A DNA stretch of 45,752 bases from Bacillota bacterium (GCA_023395595.1 JAEWYO010000062.1:1-45752), one strand, 5' to 3'; shown: positions 24,134-33,204, numbered from the stretch's first letter. Program-made: numbers and translations. Notes: generated by a model not told the origin, from the sequence alone.

Positions 24134-24223
24134 GGAGAGTTGGCTGAGTGGTCGAAGGCGCACGATTGGAAATCGTGTTTACGGGGAACCGTAACTAGGG
24201 TTCAAATCCCTAACTCTCCGCCA
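24134..24223 (+). tRNA. tRNA-Ser (GGA)
   Basis: The acceptor stem GGAGAGT pairs with ACTCTCC, the anticodon arm is CACGA-TTGGAAA-TCGTG (anticodon GGA, reading TCC/TCT), there is a long variable arm (TTTACGGGGAACCGTAA), and the T arm is TAGGGTTCAAATCCCTA. The discriminator is G and CCA is encoded. The long variable arm is as expected for a class II tRNA. Confidence 0.97.
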
Positions 24224-24256
24224 AAAAGTCCTCAGATTTGGGGACTTTTTCTTTTT
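24223..24256 (+). terminator. Terminator of tRNA-Ser
   Basis: AAAAAGTCC / GGACTTTTT stem followed by CTTTTT immediately after the tRNA. Confidence 0.85.
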
Positions 24257-24660
24257 ACCATGCACGTTCAATCACCTTGATTTTTGCGTTGAATGTGCTC
24301 TTACTAAAGTTTTTGCTATGCTCGCCGATGCAGTTGCGGGTGTATCCACCTGCCTTGTGAACATACTAAAGACCCGTAGACAACAAATCTGCATCATCCG
24401 CAAGAAGCAAGTCGGATGATAATGGACGGTTCATTTGGCATACTCATTGATCGGGAGTGTTGTCTTGAGAAAAAAGATACAACGACAACCAATTGAATAT
24501 TCTCACAACGCAATATTGAAAAACATGAAACATCTTACCCACAAGTGTTGTTTGATGGGTGGGGATCGAGTACTATACTCGTAGACAATTTAAAAGCAAG
24601 CAGTTTTATAATTCAGTATGCAGCACTTATCTGTTCTTTATGTGCTATAATTGCAAGGTT
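24257..24660. other. AT-rich intergenic stretch, no gene recognised
   Basis: About 400 bases after tRNA-Ser with no open frame of coding appearance. I looked for a repeat of the tRNA 3' end that would mark an integration site and found none. Probably decayed DNA together with the following AraC remnant. Confidence 0.5.
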
Positions 24661-24663
24661 TGA

Positions 24664-24852
24664 TTAAACCAAGTCGCGGGCAAGCGTATACCGGATCATC
24701 AATTGTTGTTTCGGAAGATAGCGACATGTCCGCAAGGGGCTCATTCCGAATTTTTCAGAATCCTTTTGCAGTACTCTGCACACTGTTCTTGTGTAAGTGA
24801 CGCCGTACAGGACAGAGATCGCAAAGACTGACACCACCATCGATTGGAGCAA
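24664..24852 (-). pseudogene. Probable remnant of an AraC-type helix-turn-helix regulator
   Basis: A 62-codon frame whose second half, YTRTVCRVLQKDSEKFGMSP followed by LR-RYL and IRYTLARDLV, follows the pattern of the second HTH of AraC family proteins (YFSRVFKKxFGMSPxxYxxxxRxxxAxxLL). Small insertions appear to separate the segments, there is no ATG or ribosome binding site, and the frame overlaps the start of the divergent glycosyltransferase gene. It is best read as the tail end of a dead gene; the resemblance may also be chance. Confidence 0.35.
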
Positions 24853-24856
24853 ATAC

Positions 24857-25783
24857 GTGACGCTGAATGTTATTTTGGTTACCTACAATCATTCGAACTT
24901 CATTCAAGATGCATTACAAAGCATTTTATTTCAAAAAACCAATTTTGATTTTGATATCATCGTAGCAGACGATCATTCGACGGACGACACACTATCTAAG
25001 ATCAGAGAGATGGAAGTGAAGTCGAAGATTCCTTTTCGCTACTTGCGTGAGCAAGAAAATCTAGGAATTACCAAGAACTACAAAAGAGCATTTCAAGCAT
25101 GCGATGCCAAATATATTGCCGTCCTGGAGGGCGATGATTTCTGGACCGATCCCGATCGTTTGCAAAAGCATGTGGATTTTTTGGATCATCATTATGAATG
25201 TGCGATGAGTTTCAATCGATTCGTCAGAGGCGACCGCGACGCTGTCGAATATGCAATAGTCCCTGAAGCAGACAGTGTAAAAAGTTACCATTTGGTTACT
25301 GCAAGAGACGTTGCTAAAAGCAATATCATTGGCAATTTTTCGTGCTGTGTTTACCGAAAATCTGCAATTGATAAACTTCCGAACAAGATGTTTGATATGA
25401 CCGCCTATGATTGGTTGACAAATATCATGGTTGGAAAAACTGGAATGATTGGATATTTAACCGATATCATGAGCTTTTACCGCCTCCATTCTGCTGGCAC
25501 ATGGAGTTCGAATAACGAAATTGACAACTTGCAAACGACCCTGGAATGTATCGATCAATATGATGTGTTCACAGACTACTTGTTCAAAGAGGAATTTGAG
25601 ACTCACCGGAAAACGATTTACGAACGAAAAGCAGCAATAGCGCGTAAGCCGAGACCCGTGGTCGATTTCACACGCTCAATTTTAAAATCGATAAAGGAAT
25701 TATTACCACCAATCATCGTATTTGTGATCAAGATGATTGTCCCAGCAAAAATTTGGAGAAAAATCGGAGGTAACAAGCTGTGA
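24857..25783 (+). CDS. Family 2 glycosyltransferase
   Basis: A 308-residue GT-A fold transferase: TLNVILVTYNHSNFIQDALQSI at the N-terminus, the acceptor-independent DDHSTDDT, and the metal-binding region EGDDFWTDPDRLQKHV. The GTG at 24857 has GGAG 7 bases upstream; an in-frame GTG at 24797 lies further up without a site. The C-terminal end (IIVFVIKMIVPAKIWRKI) is hydrophobic-amphipathic and may attach to the membrane. First gene of a three-gene cassette that is visibly AT-richer than its surroundings, probably for surface polysaccharide or protein glycosylation. Confidence 0.9.
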   Translation: MTLNVILVTYNHSNFIQDALQSILFQKTNFDFDIIVADDHSTDDTLSKIREMEVKSKIPFRYLREQENLGITKNYKRAFQACDAKYIAVLEGDDFWTDPDRLQKHVDFLDHHYECAMSFNRFVRGDRDAVEYAIVPEADSVKSYHLVTARDVAKSNIIGNFSCCVYRKSAIDKLPNKMFDMTAYDWLTNIMVGKTGMIGYLTDIMSFYRLHSAGTWSSNNEIDNLQTTLECIDQYDVFTDYLFKEEFETHRKTIYERKAAIARKPRPVVDFTRSILKSIKELLPPIIVFVIKMIVPAKIWRKIGGNKL

Positions 25784-26439
25784 AAAAGCTGTTTTTATAT
25801 GGCGCAGGAAGCGTCGGACGAGAGGTAAGCGATATCGCGGAACGATTAAATTCAATTGAGCCTCAATGGGAAGAGATTGGATTTATCGATGACACACGGG
25901 ACACGGGACTCTTTCGTGACAGGCGTCTTTTTCAGTATTGTGATTTTGTGAAGCAATTTTCCATTGATGATGTGGAAATTGTGATTGCAAACGGAGAACC
26001 GGCAGCGAGGAAAACGCTCAGCGAAAAAGTGCGTGCGGACGGATATCGCTTGGCCAGCGTCATTGACAAAACAGCTTTCATTTCTCCTTCCGCGCAACTA
26101 GGCGAGGGCGTGATTATTTATCCGCTGGCTCTGGTTTCGGCGGATGCAACGATCAAAGATAATGTGCTGGTATCCTATCATACGACGGTTGCGCATGACT
26201 GCGTCATCGGTGAGAGCTCCGTATTATCCATCGGCGTGATTATTGCCGGGGGATGCACAATCGCCGACCACTGCTTCATAGGAGCCGGTGCGACGGTTCG
26301 TGAGTTGATCGAGGTTGGGGAATGGAGCATACTCGCGATGAGCTCTGTGATGTGCAAGAGCGGTACGGAAAACGGAATCTATATGGGAAACCCAGCAAGG
26401 CGCGTTCGAGAGAATTTAACCAAGAGAGTATTTAAATAA
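25780..26439 (+). CDS. NeuD-like sugar O/N-acetyltransferase (left-handed beta helix)
   Basis: A 219-residue protein of the NeuD/PglD type: an N-terminal Rossmann-like half (KLFLYGAGSVGREVSDIAE) and C-terminal hexapeptide repeats (SAQLGEGVIIYPLALVSADATIKDNVLVSYHTTVAHDCVIG...) with the catalytic-type His in HTTVAHDC. It likely acetylates a nucleotide-linked or glycan sugar. The GTG start overlaps the previous stop by four bases (GTGA) and has GGAGG 9 bases upstream, showing tight coupling with the glycosyltransferases on both sides. Confidence 0.88.
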   Translation: MKKLFLYGAGSVGREVSDIAERLNSIEPQWEEIGFIDDTRDTGLFRDRRLFQYCDFVKQFSIDDVEIVIANGEPAARKTLSEKVRADGYRLASVIDKTAFISPSAQLGEGVIIYPLALVSADATIKDNVLVSYHTTVAHDCVIGESSVLSIGVIIAGGCTIADHCFIGAGATVRELIEVGEWSILAMSSVMCKSGTENGIYMGNPARRVRENLTKRVFK

Positions 26440-26441
26440 AA

Positions 26442-27638
26442 ATGGAATATGCAAATCAACCACTTGTCAGCATCATCCTGCCCTCCTATAACCACGAGGA
26501 GCATGTTGGCCTTGCAATCGAAAGCGTGCTGAGCCAATCGTTCGGCGATTATGAACTGCTCATATCCGATGATTGTTCGAGCGATAGAACCGTCGACGTG
26601 ATTCGAACATACCATGATAAACGAATCCAACTTCATGTTTACACAGAAAACCAAGGGGCTACCATCAATCATAAATATCTGATTGATCGAGCAAGGGGAA
26701 AGTATGTTGCCCTGATCAATTCCGATGATCTTTGGCTTCCGAAGAAACTGGAAAAGCAAGTAGCATACATGGAATCGCATCCGGATTGCGGAGCGTGCTT
26801 TTCTGTTGCAGACATGATTGATGAAAACGGAAATCAGATTGAGCTGTATCGTGAAGTATTTGATCAACCCAATCGGTCACAGGCAGAATGGTATGCACAC
26901 TTCTTTCATTTTGGGAACTGCTTGAGCCATCCGAGCATTTTGATCCGCACTGAGATTTATCGTGAACTTGGGGTGTATAATCTTGCCCTGCGGCAATTGC
27001 CTGATTTTGATATGTGGGTTCGCTTGATCAAACACCACAGCATCTATGTTTTTCAAAAGCCGCTTGTTCAACACCGCCGTTTTATAAGCAGCGATAAGAA
27101 TACAAGTGCGCAGACAACTGACAATTCCGCGCGGGATATATTGGAGTCCTATTACATTTTGATCCGCTATTTCTCCGATGTTTCGGACGAGTTGTTTGTA
27201 GAAGCGTTCCAGAAAGAATTCCGAAAATCTGGCAAGTTGACACACAACGAACTTTGCTGTGAGAAGTTCTTTTTACTGCTCGGCGGGACGTTCTATTTTT
27301 CGTTCCTCTCGCAATTGGCGGCAACGAATTATTTCTTCGATATTTACAGCCAGGAAGGTATGGCGGAGACATTCAGGAAGTCTTACAATTTTACGATGCG
27401 AGACTTCCATGCGATCTCCTGTCAGGTCAACCTCCAAGGGCTGCAGAATGAAGGCGTGTTCGTCAGCGCTCCTATTGTAGCGAACCAAGCAAAACTGGAT
27501 GGATTCACAAAATTGGTAAAATCGATGATTGGAACTGTTTTTGCGAAGGATTCGAAGTTTTATCTATTTTGCAAGGGCATTCGCTATCGTAAGGGCTCAA
27601 ACAGCAATGTGACGACGGAAGCAAACGAGCAGAAGTAG
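26442..27638 (+). CDS. Family 2 glycosyltransferase
   Basis: A 398-residue GT2 enzyme: LVSIILPSYNHEEHVGLAIESV, DDCSSDRTVDVI, NSDDLWLPKKLEKQ and a NPxxxxxR-like SHPSILIRTEIY segment. The C-terminal 150 residues are an extra domain of unknown role. It starts two bases after the acetyltransferase stop without a clear Shine-Dalgarno, so translation is probably coupled. Last gene of the cassette. Confidence 0.9.
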   Translation: MEYANQPLVSIILPSYNHEEHVGLAIESVLSQSFGDYELLISDDCSSDRTVDVIRTYHDKRIQLHVYTENQGATINHKYLIDRARGKYVALINSDDLWLPKKLEKQVAYMESHPDCGACFSVADMIDENGNQIELYREVFDQPNRSQAEWYAHFFHFGNCLSHPSILIRTEIYRELGVYNLALRQLPDFDMWVRLIKHHSIYVFQKPLVQHRRFISSDKNTSAQTTDNSARDILESYYILIRYFSDVSDELFVEAFQKEFRKSGKLTHNELCCEKFFLLLGGTFYFSFLSQLAATNYFFDIYSQEGMAETFRKSYNFTMRDFHAISCQVNLQGLQNEGVFVSAPIVANQAKLDGFTKLVKSMIGTVFAKDSKFYLFCKGIRYRKGSNSNVTTEANEQK

Positions 27639-27687
27639 GGCTGCGTCGGGATTGCGCCGCGACCAAATCGTTTCCAGAATTATAAGT

Positions 27688-27740
27688 GGAGCTGTCCGGT
27701 TCGATTTTTGAAAGAATCGACTAGGACAGCTCCTTTTTCA
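27688..27740 (+). terminator. Terminator of the glycosylation cassette
   Basis: GGAGCTGTCC / GGACAGCTCC 10-bp outer stem enclosing a second hairpin (TTCGATT / AATCGA), followed by TTTTTC. Confidence 0.85.
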
Positions 27741-27788
27741 CCATTCCAAACAACGACAATATGAAATTTGTGATTCCTGAGGATTGGG

Positions 27789-28229
27789 TTACCGAACATC
27801 GCCTCCGTGATAAACACATTCATACACGCGCTGATCTCCAAGCCGGATCTCCTCATACCCCTGAAACCAGTCCGGGTTGCCGTCTGCGTGGCATGTATAC
27901 GACATGCACTCCTCTTGGTAAGAAGCGGGCCCGCGAAATGGCGCATCTTCCGGCACGAGTAGCATCGCGCGCTTGAGAAACTCGATGTCGAATCCTTCGC
28001 CGGTTACACGCCCGCAGTAGTTCATCGACCAAACGGGAATACCGTTTTGCCAAACCGCTTCTTCACCCGCAAACTGCATGCCGCCGATATAGGTATCGAT
28101 ATACTGCAAATCACCCTCCGCATACATCAAATCATGCGAGTTCGGGCGAGAGGGAGGAACCTCCACGCCATGTGCGGCATAGGTGCTGCTCTTTGCGCGA
28201 AGCAGAAAAGAACGGATCTGAGAATCCAT
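27789..28229 (-). CDS. DUF5680 domain protein
   Basis: A 146-residue protein matching the DUF5680 family over its whole length (SFLLRAKSSTYAAHG, PPSRPNSHDLMYAEGDLQYIDTYIGG, FAGEEAVWQNG, WSMNYCGRV, VYECVYHGG). In other genomes this domain is found alone or behind an Xre-type HTH; no function is known. GGAGG precedes the ATG at 28229. It is alone on the minus strand. Confidence 0.85.
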   Translation of the reverse strand: MDSQIRSFLLRAKSSTYAAHGVEVPPSRPNSHDLMYAEGDLQYIDTYIGGMQFAGEEAVWQNGIPVWSMNYCGRVTGEGFDIEFLKRAMLLVPEDAPFRGPASYQEECMSYTCHADGNPDWFQGYEEIRLGDQRVYECVYHGGDVR

Positions 28230-28403
28230 GTGTGCCTCCGTTTATGAAAAGTTTAATTTCATTCATTATTATATCAATAAAACGGATTGATTTCACGAAA
28301 ACAATACTGTAAGATTTGACAGTTGCGCGAGAAACCGGATGATGGATAGAACCGCGTCAGTAAAAGCAGACCGTGGTGAAACAAAGAGAGAAAAGCAACA
28401 CAA

Positions 28404-28433
28404 TTTGGCTTTTTGCCGGATCGATGGTATAAT
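28404..28433 (+). promoter_or_regulatory. Promoter abutting the DUF512 gene start
   Basis: TTGGCT, 18 bp, TATAAT with an extended TGG before the -10. The -10 ends 6 bases before the ATG at 28440. Confidence 0.7.
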
Positions 28434-28439
28434 GCAATC

Positions 28440-29753
28440 ATGGAAAATATGCGAAGAAAACAGCAGATCATCAGCGATGTGCTCCCTGGTTCTCCGGCGG
28501 AGCGTGCTGGCCTTGTCAGGGGCGATGTGCTGCTTTCGATTGATGGCGAGCCGGTCATCGACCTCGTCGATTATGAGCACTTGACGGCAAACGAATGCCT
28601 TACATTGGAGATTCAGAAAACCAGCGGTGAGATCGAGCGCATCGACCTGGAGAAAGACGATTACGAACCATTGGGATTGTCCTTTGCCACGAGTTTGATG
28701 GACAACATGCGTACCTGCAAGAATCATTGTGTGTTTTGTTTCATCGACCAGATGCCCAAGGGTGGCAGAAACAGCCTGCACGTCAAGGATGACGACTGGC
28801 GGATGTCGTTTGTAATGGGCAACTACGTGACATTGACCAACCTTGATGATCGGGAGTTGGATCGCGTGATCCGCCGTCGCGTCAGCCCGCTGTATGTTTC
28901 GCTCCACGCGAGCGATCCTGCCGTGCGCCGTGCGATGATGAAAAACCCGCACGCGGGGGACATCCTGCCGCAACTATCGCGCCTTGCGGAGGCGGGTTTG
29001 CAGTTTCATCTGCAAATCGTTCTCTGCCCGGGGTTGAACGACGGTGAGATACTGCGCCGCTCCATTGACGATATGCTCGCGCTCTATCCGCACGCGCAAT
29101 CACTCGCGGTCGTTCCCGTTGGGCTCACGCGGCACCGCGAGGGGCTCACGGCACTTCGCACGTTCGCGCGGGAAGAAGCGGCGGCGCTCATCGACGAAAT
29201 CGAAGTGCTGCAAGCAAAGCTGCTGGAAAAGATCGGTACGCGATTTGTATTTCTGGCAGATGAATGGTATACGCTCTGCGGCAGAACGCTGCCGTTGTAT
29301 GACGACTATGAGGGGTTCCCGCAGATTGAGAACGGCGTTGGGCTTTTACGCCTCTTTGAAGGAGAAATGCTCTACGCACTGGAGGAAAAGCACCCCCTGA
29401 AGCAGCCCAAGCGTTTCCTGGTTGCAGGCGGCACCTCGGCACACGATTTCTTTTTGGAATCCTACAAGCAGCTGCTGCCATACGGTATCACGCTGGATAC
29501 CCGCGCAATCAAGAATCGCTTCTTTGGCGAGAGCGTCACAGTTGGTGGATTGATTACAGGCGGTGACCTTGTGGAGCAGCTCAAGGGTGAGAATTTCGGC
29601 CGCGCGCTGCTTATTCCACGGGCGATGCTCAAAGCGGACGAGGAACTCTTTCTCGACGGCATGAGCAAGACGCAGGCGGAGGAAACGCTCGGCACGCGCA
29701 TCATCCCCGTCGCTTCCGGTGAAGACTTGGTCGAGATTGTTTTTTCAGAATAA
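28440..29753 (+). CDS. PDZ / radical SAM / DUF512 protein
   Basis: A 437-residue protein of the DUF512 family, widespread in Clostridia and cyanobacteria but of unknown role. Parts in order: a PDZ-like domain (ISDVLPGSPAERAGLVRGDVLLSIDGEPV, residues 9-45), the radical SAM type motif CKNHCVFCFIDQMPKG (near residue 88), and the C-terminal DUF512 domain (FLVAGGTSAHDF, GGLITGGDLVEQL, RAMLKADEELFLDGMS). Its position just upstream of der is common in clostridial genomes. The start at 28440 has no Shine-Dalgarno and lies at the expected transcription start; a second ATG at 28449 is possible. Confidence 0.9.
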   Translation: MENMRRKQQIISDVLPGSPAERAGLVRGDVLLSIDGEPVIDLVDYEHLTANECLTLEIQKTSGEIERIDLEKDDYEPLGLSFATSLMDNMRTCKNHCVFCFIDQMPKGGRNSLHVKDDDWRMSFVMGNYVTLTNLDDRELDRVIRRRVSPLYVSLHASDPAVRRAMMKNPHAGDILPQLSRLAEAGLQFHLQIVLCPGLNDGEILRRSIDDMLALYPHAQSLAVVPVGLTRHREGLTALRTFAREEAAALIDEIEVLQAKLLEKIGTRFVFLADEWYTLCGRTLPLYDDYEGFPQIENGVGLLRLFEGEMLYALEEKHPLKQPKRFLVAGGTSAHDFFLESYKQLLPYGITLDTRAIKNRFFGESVTVGGLITGGDLVEQLKGENFGRALLIPRAMLKADEELFLDGMSKTQAEETLGTRIIPVASGEDLVEIVFSE

Positions 29754-29877
29754 GCAATACGCTGTTTTTTGCCAATGCGAACGAGAAACGATTCTCAAGT
29801 AAATCATACGCTGACTTGCGGCTATGCAGGCAGAGGAAACGATAGGAAAACGCCGACAGACGGCAGCAGGAGAACAC

Positions 29878-31206
29878 ATGAATAAACCATTGGTAGCGAT
29901 TGTCGGCCGTCCGAACGTCGGCAAATCGACGCTCTTTAACCGCTTGATTGGGCGCAGAGTCGCAATTGTTGAAGACACACCGGGTGTCACGCGGGATCGT
30001 ATCTATCAAGACGCGGAGTGGCTGAACTATGCCTTCACGCTGGTGGACACAGGCGGTATCGAGCCCGAAAGCGAAGACATCATCGCGCAGCAGATGCGAC
30101 GGCAGGCGGAACTTGCCATCGAAACAGCGGACGTGATCGTATTCCTTGTGGACGGCAGAGAAGGCATGACCAGCGCGGACATGGAGGTTGCGGAGATGCT
30201 TCGCCGCTCCAGTAAGCCCGTTGTGCTCGCAGTCAATAAGATTGACGCGCCAAAGTTCGAAGAGGCGATGTACGAATTTTATGCATTGGGGCTTGGCGAC
30301 CCTTACACGATCTCATCGACGCAGGGGCTCGGATTGGGCGATCTGCTCGATGCGGTGGTCAAAGATTTCCCAAAAGACTTGGAGCAGACAGAAACCGAGC
30401 GCGTGAATATCGCGGTCGTTGGCAAACCGAATGTCGGCAAAAGCAGCCTCGTTAACGCGATGCTGGGGGAAGAGCGCACAATCGTGAGCGACATTCCCGG
30501 TACGACACGGGATTCCATCGATTCCAATTTTGAGCGCAACGGGCGCGAATATACCATCGTGGACACCGCGGGCATCCGCAGAAAGCGGAGCGTCGAGGAC
30601 GAGACGATTGAGCGATACAGTGTGATTCGTTCGCTTTCCGCAATCCGCAGGGCGGATGTGGTGCTGATCGTTTGCGATGCGACGGAAGGCTTGAGCGAGC
30701 AGGACGTACGAATTGCGGGCTATGCACACGAAGAAGGCAAAGCAAGCATTTTGATCGTCAATAAGTGGGATCTCATCGAGAAAGATACGCACACGATGAA
30801 CGCGTTTCAAAAAACACTTGGCGCCGACCTTGCGTTCATGAGCTACGTGCCGATGCTATTCATCTCCGCTAAAAGCGGACAGCGCGTGAACAAGATAATG
30901 GAACTCGTGGACAAGGTGTTTGAGCAGGCGCGCCGCAGAATACCGACCGGACAGCTCAACGACGTCGTCAGCGAAGCGGTAATGATGAACGACCCGCCGA
31001 GCGACAAGGGCAGAACGCTGAAGATCTATTATTCCACGCAGGTTTCTGTGCAGCCGCCGACGTTTGTGATCTTCGTCAATGACACGGAGATCGTGCATTT
31101 TTCGTATGAACGCTATTTGGAGAACTATTTCCGCAAGACGTTCGGATTTGAAGGAACACCCATTCGGCTTTTGTTCCGTAGCAAGAAGAAAGAGAACGAG
31201 CAGTAA
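29878..31206 (+). CDS. der: Ribosome-assembly GTPase Der (EngA)
   Basis: A 442-residue double GTPase needed for 50S assembly. First G domain: GRPNVGKSTLFN, DTPGVTRD, DTGG, NKID. Second: GKPNVGKSSLVNA, DIPGTTRDSID, DTAG, NKWD. The C-terminal KH-like domain ends FEGTPIRLLFRSKKK. Start at 29878 with GGAG upstream; 18 in-frame codons before it are not used. It is followed by plsY 68 bases later, a frequent clostridial pairing. Confidence 0.97.
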   Translation: MNKPLVAIVGRPNVGKSTLFNRLIGRRVAIVEDTPGVTRDRIYQDAEWLNYAFTLVDTGGIEPESEDIIAQQMRRQAELAIETADVIVFLVDGREGMTSADMEVAEMLRRSSKPVVLAVNKIDAPKFEEAMYEFYALGLGDPYTISSTQGLGLGDLLDAVVKDFPKDLEQTETERVNIAVVGKPNVGKSSLVNAMLGEERTIVSDIPGTTRDSIDSNFERNGREYTIVDTAGIRRKRSVEDETIERYSVIRSLSAIRRADVVLIVCDATEGLSEQDVRIAGYAHEEGKASILIVNKWDLIEKDTHTMNAFQKTLGADLAFMSYVPMLFISAKSGQRVNKIMELVDKVFEQARRRIPTGQLNDVVSEAVMMNDPPSDKGRTLKIYYSTQVSVQPPTFVIFVNDTEIVHFSYERYLENYFRKTFGFEGTPIRLLFRSKKKENEQ

Positions 31207-31274
31207 TCGGTTGATCCTGAAGAAGATGCTCCGGTTCAGATTTTTATTCGGAGTGAGAAAAAGGGGAATGAGCA

Positions 31275-31904
31275 GTGACGTTTTTCACCGGTATCTTTGA
31301 AATCAACGTTTGGACGGTGCTTGGATGCATCGTAATCGGATATTTGCTGGGCAACATTCAAACCGCGGTCATCGTGAGCCGCGCGTATTATCATGACGAC
31401 GTGCGCAATCACGGCAGCGGCAACGCGGGCAGCACCAACATGGTGCGCGTCTACGGCTATGGCCCCGGAGCGATTACGTTTGCCGGAGATTCACTTAAGG
31501 CGTTTCTTGGCGTACTTGCGGGGCAGCTGCTCTGCGGGCAAGTCGGAGGTTATATCGCCGGATTTTTCGTGGTCGTCGGGCATTGCTGGCCGATGTTTCT
31601 CGGCTTTCGCGGCGGCAAAGGCGTTGCGTCGTCCTATACGATCGCAATTCTGTCGTTCCCGCTCGGCGCGCTGGGCGCAATCCTGATCGGGGGGGCGATC
31701 CTGCTGATCAACAAGAAGATGTCGCTGATGTCGCTCGCGGCGATGCTGCTGTTTTTCATCGCGACCATGGTTTTTTCGCTCAAGAACCTGCCGCTCGTCG
31801 TTCTCGCGGGGCTTTTGACAATCGTCGTGTATGTGCGTCATGCGGAGAATATTCAGCGGCTAGCCCACGGTGAGGAACAGCGTCTGCGCAAAGAGGGCAA
31901 GTAA
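31275..31904 (+). CDS. plsY: Glycerol-3-phosphate acyltransferase PlsY
   Basis: A 209-residue integral membrane acyltransferase that uses acyl-phosphate to make lysophosphatidic acid. The first motif GSGNAGSTNMVRVYG, the second GHCWPMFLGFRGGKGVA and the third VRHAENIQRL are all present among about five membrane segments. The GTG at 31275 has AAGGGGA 8 bases upstream. Second gene of the der unit. Confidence 0.96.
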   Translation: MTFFTGIFEINVWTVLGCIVIGYLLGNIQTAVIVSRAYYHDDVRNHGSGNAGSTNMVRVYGYGPGAITFAGDSLKAFLGVLAGQLLCGQVGGYIAGFFVVVGHCWPMFLGFRGGKGVASSYTIAILSFPLGALGAILIGGAILLINKKMSLMSLAAMLLFFIATMVFSLKNLPLVVLAGLLTIVVYVRHAENIQRLAHGEEQRLRKEGK

Positions 31905-31921
31905 GAGGGGTTTCGACAATC

Positions 31922-31962
31922 AAAAAGCGCTTCTGATTTGGAATGTCAGAAGCGCTTTTGTG
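31922..31962. terminator. Bidirectional terminator between plsY and dapB
   Basis: AAAAGCGCTTCTGA / TCAGAAGCGCTTTT, perfect 14-bp stem, 9-base loop, T tracts on both strands. Confidence 0.9.
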
Positions 31963-31977
31963 CGTTAGTAGTAGGTG

Positions 31978-33204
31978 TTATCCGATGTGGAACTTCTCAC
32001 GGATCGCATCCGCTGCGCGCAGCGCGTAGACAGATTCTACGCAGAATTCAATTCTGGTTTCGCTGGTGGTAATCAGCCAGATGTGGATATTGTCCTTGCG
32101 CAGAGTGGAGAAGAGCTGAGACGCAACACCGTGTTGCAGCGCCATGCCCGTGCCCTCTAGCGTGAGCTTCGTGAGGTCAGAGCGCGTGCGGATGTCGCAG
32201 CCGTAGCCATTTCGCGTGAGCTCGTTGATGGCGTTGAGCGCTTCGGACAGTTCCGATTCATTCAGCGAGAAACCGATGCTCAGGCTCTGCTCGTCCGGTT
32301 CGGAACAAGCGATCATATCCACAAACACGCCATGTTCGGCGATGACGTCGAACACGCGGGAAGCGAACGCATCTTCTTTTGCGAACGAGCGGATGATGAC
32401 CACCGCCTGGTTTTCCAGCGAGAAGAGGCGGGAGGCCGCGTCGTGTTCGGTCACGACGTTTTTCATGTTGTACAAGCCGTTCTTTTTGCCGACGAGGAAC
32501 TTCGCCGCGCGGAGTGCACCCTGCGCAAACACCTGCTTGCTAAAGGCCTTGTGCGAAATCTCGATGATCTCGTCGTTACCGATGAACTGCACCTGATGTT
32601 CGCCGACCACCGTGCCGCCGCGAACGGAATGGATGCCGATTTCGTTGTCCGTGCGTCGCTTGTTCTTTTCATGCCGGCCGAAGACGAGCTCTTCGTCCTC
32701 CGGCGAGATGGAAGAAACCGCGTGCGCGAGCATCAGCGCGGTGCCGCTGGGACTGTCCACCTTTTTGCGGTGATGCGTTTCGATGATCTCCACGTCAAAA
32801 TTCGATCCAAGCGTGGAGGAGGCGAGCTGCACCAGCTCTACCTGCAAATTGACACCCAGCGACATATTACCTGTTTGAAACATCGCAACCTGATCCGAAG
32901 CGGAGCGAATCAGCTTCAACTCGCGCTCGCCAAGGCCGGTGGTACCGATGACGGCGGGCATTTTTTTCTCCAGTGCATAGCGGATGATCTCCGGCGTACT
33001 GGCCGGAATCGAGAAATCGATCATGACATCCGCTTTTTCTTTGATTTCGTCGAGTGTTTTATACACGGGGCAGCTATAGGGTTGCGTGCAGTCAAACGGG
33101 TCAACGCCGGCGACGGCGCAAAACGCGCCGCTCTGCGCTTGAATAGCGGCATAAACGGCGCGTCCCATTTGACCGCAGATTCCGTTGATGATCACAGAAA
33201 TCAT
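31978..33204 (-). CDS. dapB: 4-hydroxy-tetrahydrodipicolinate reductase fused to tandem ACT domains
   Basis: A 408-residue protein, about 155 longer than ordinary DapB. Residues 1-250 are a full DapB: GICGQMGRA for NAD(P), the catalytic IETHHRKKVDSPSGTAL (143-157), GRHE, and the family end GLYNMKNV. Residues 266-340 and 346-408 match the two ACT domains of aspartokinase: EHGVFVDMIACSEP in the first, and KLTLEGTGMALQHGVASQLF with LITTSETRIEFCVE in the second. The junction is clean and in one frame, so this is a true fusion. Last gene of asd-dapA-dapB; GGAGG lies 6 bases before the ATG. Feedback control of the reductase by lysine or another amino acid is inferred. Confidence 0.93.
   Translation of the reverse strand: MISVIINGICGQMGRAVYAAIQAQSGAFCAVAGVDPFDCTQPYSCPVYKTLDEIKEKADVMIDFSIPASTPEIIRYALEKKMPAVIGTTGLGERELKLIRSASDQVAMFQTGNMSLGVNLQVELVQLASSTLGSNFDVEIIETHHRKKVDSPSGTALMLAHAVSSISPEDEELVFGRHEKNKRRTDNEIGIHSVRGGTVVGEHQVQFIGNDEIIEISHKAFSKQVFAQGALRAAKFLVGKKNGLYNMKNVVTEHDAASRLFSLENQAVVIIRSFAKEDAFASRVFDVIAEHGVFVDMIACSEPDEQSLSIGFSLNESELSEALNAINELTRNGYGCDIRTRSDLTKLTLEGTGMALQHGVASQLFSTLRKDNIHIWLITTSETRIEFCVESVYALRAADAIREKFHIG

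Noticed and set aside
24134..27740. Genomic island with attachment-site duplication at tRNA-Ser
   Set aside because: No copy of the tRNA 3' end was found at the far side of the cassette and no integrase gene is visible.
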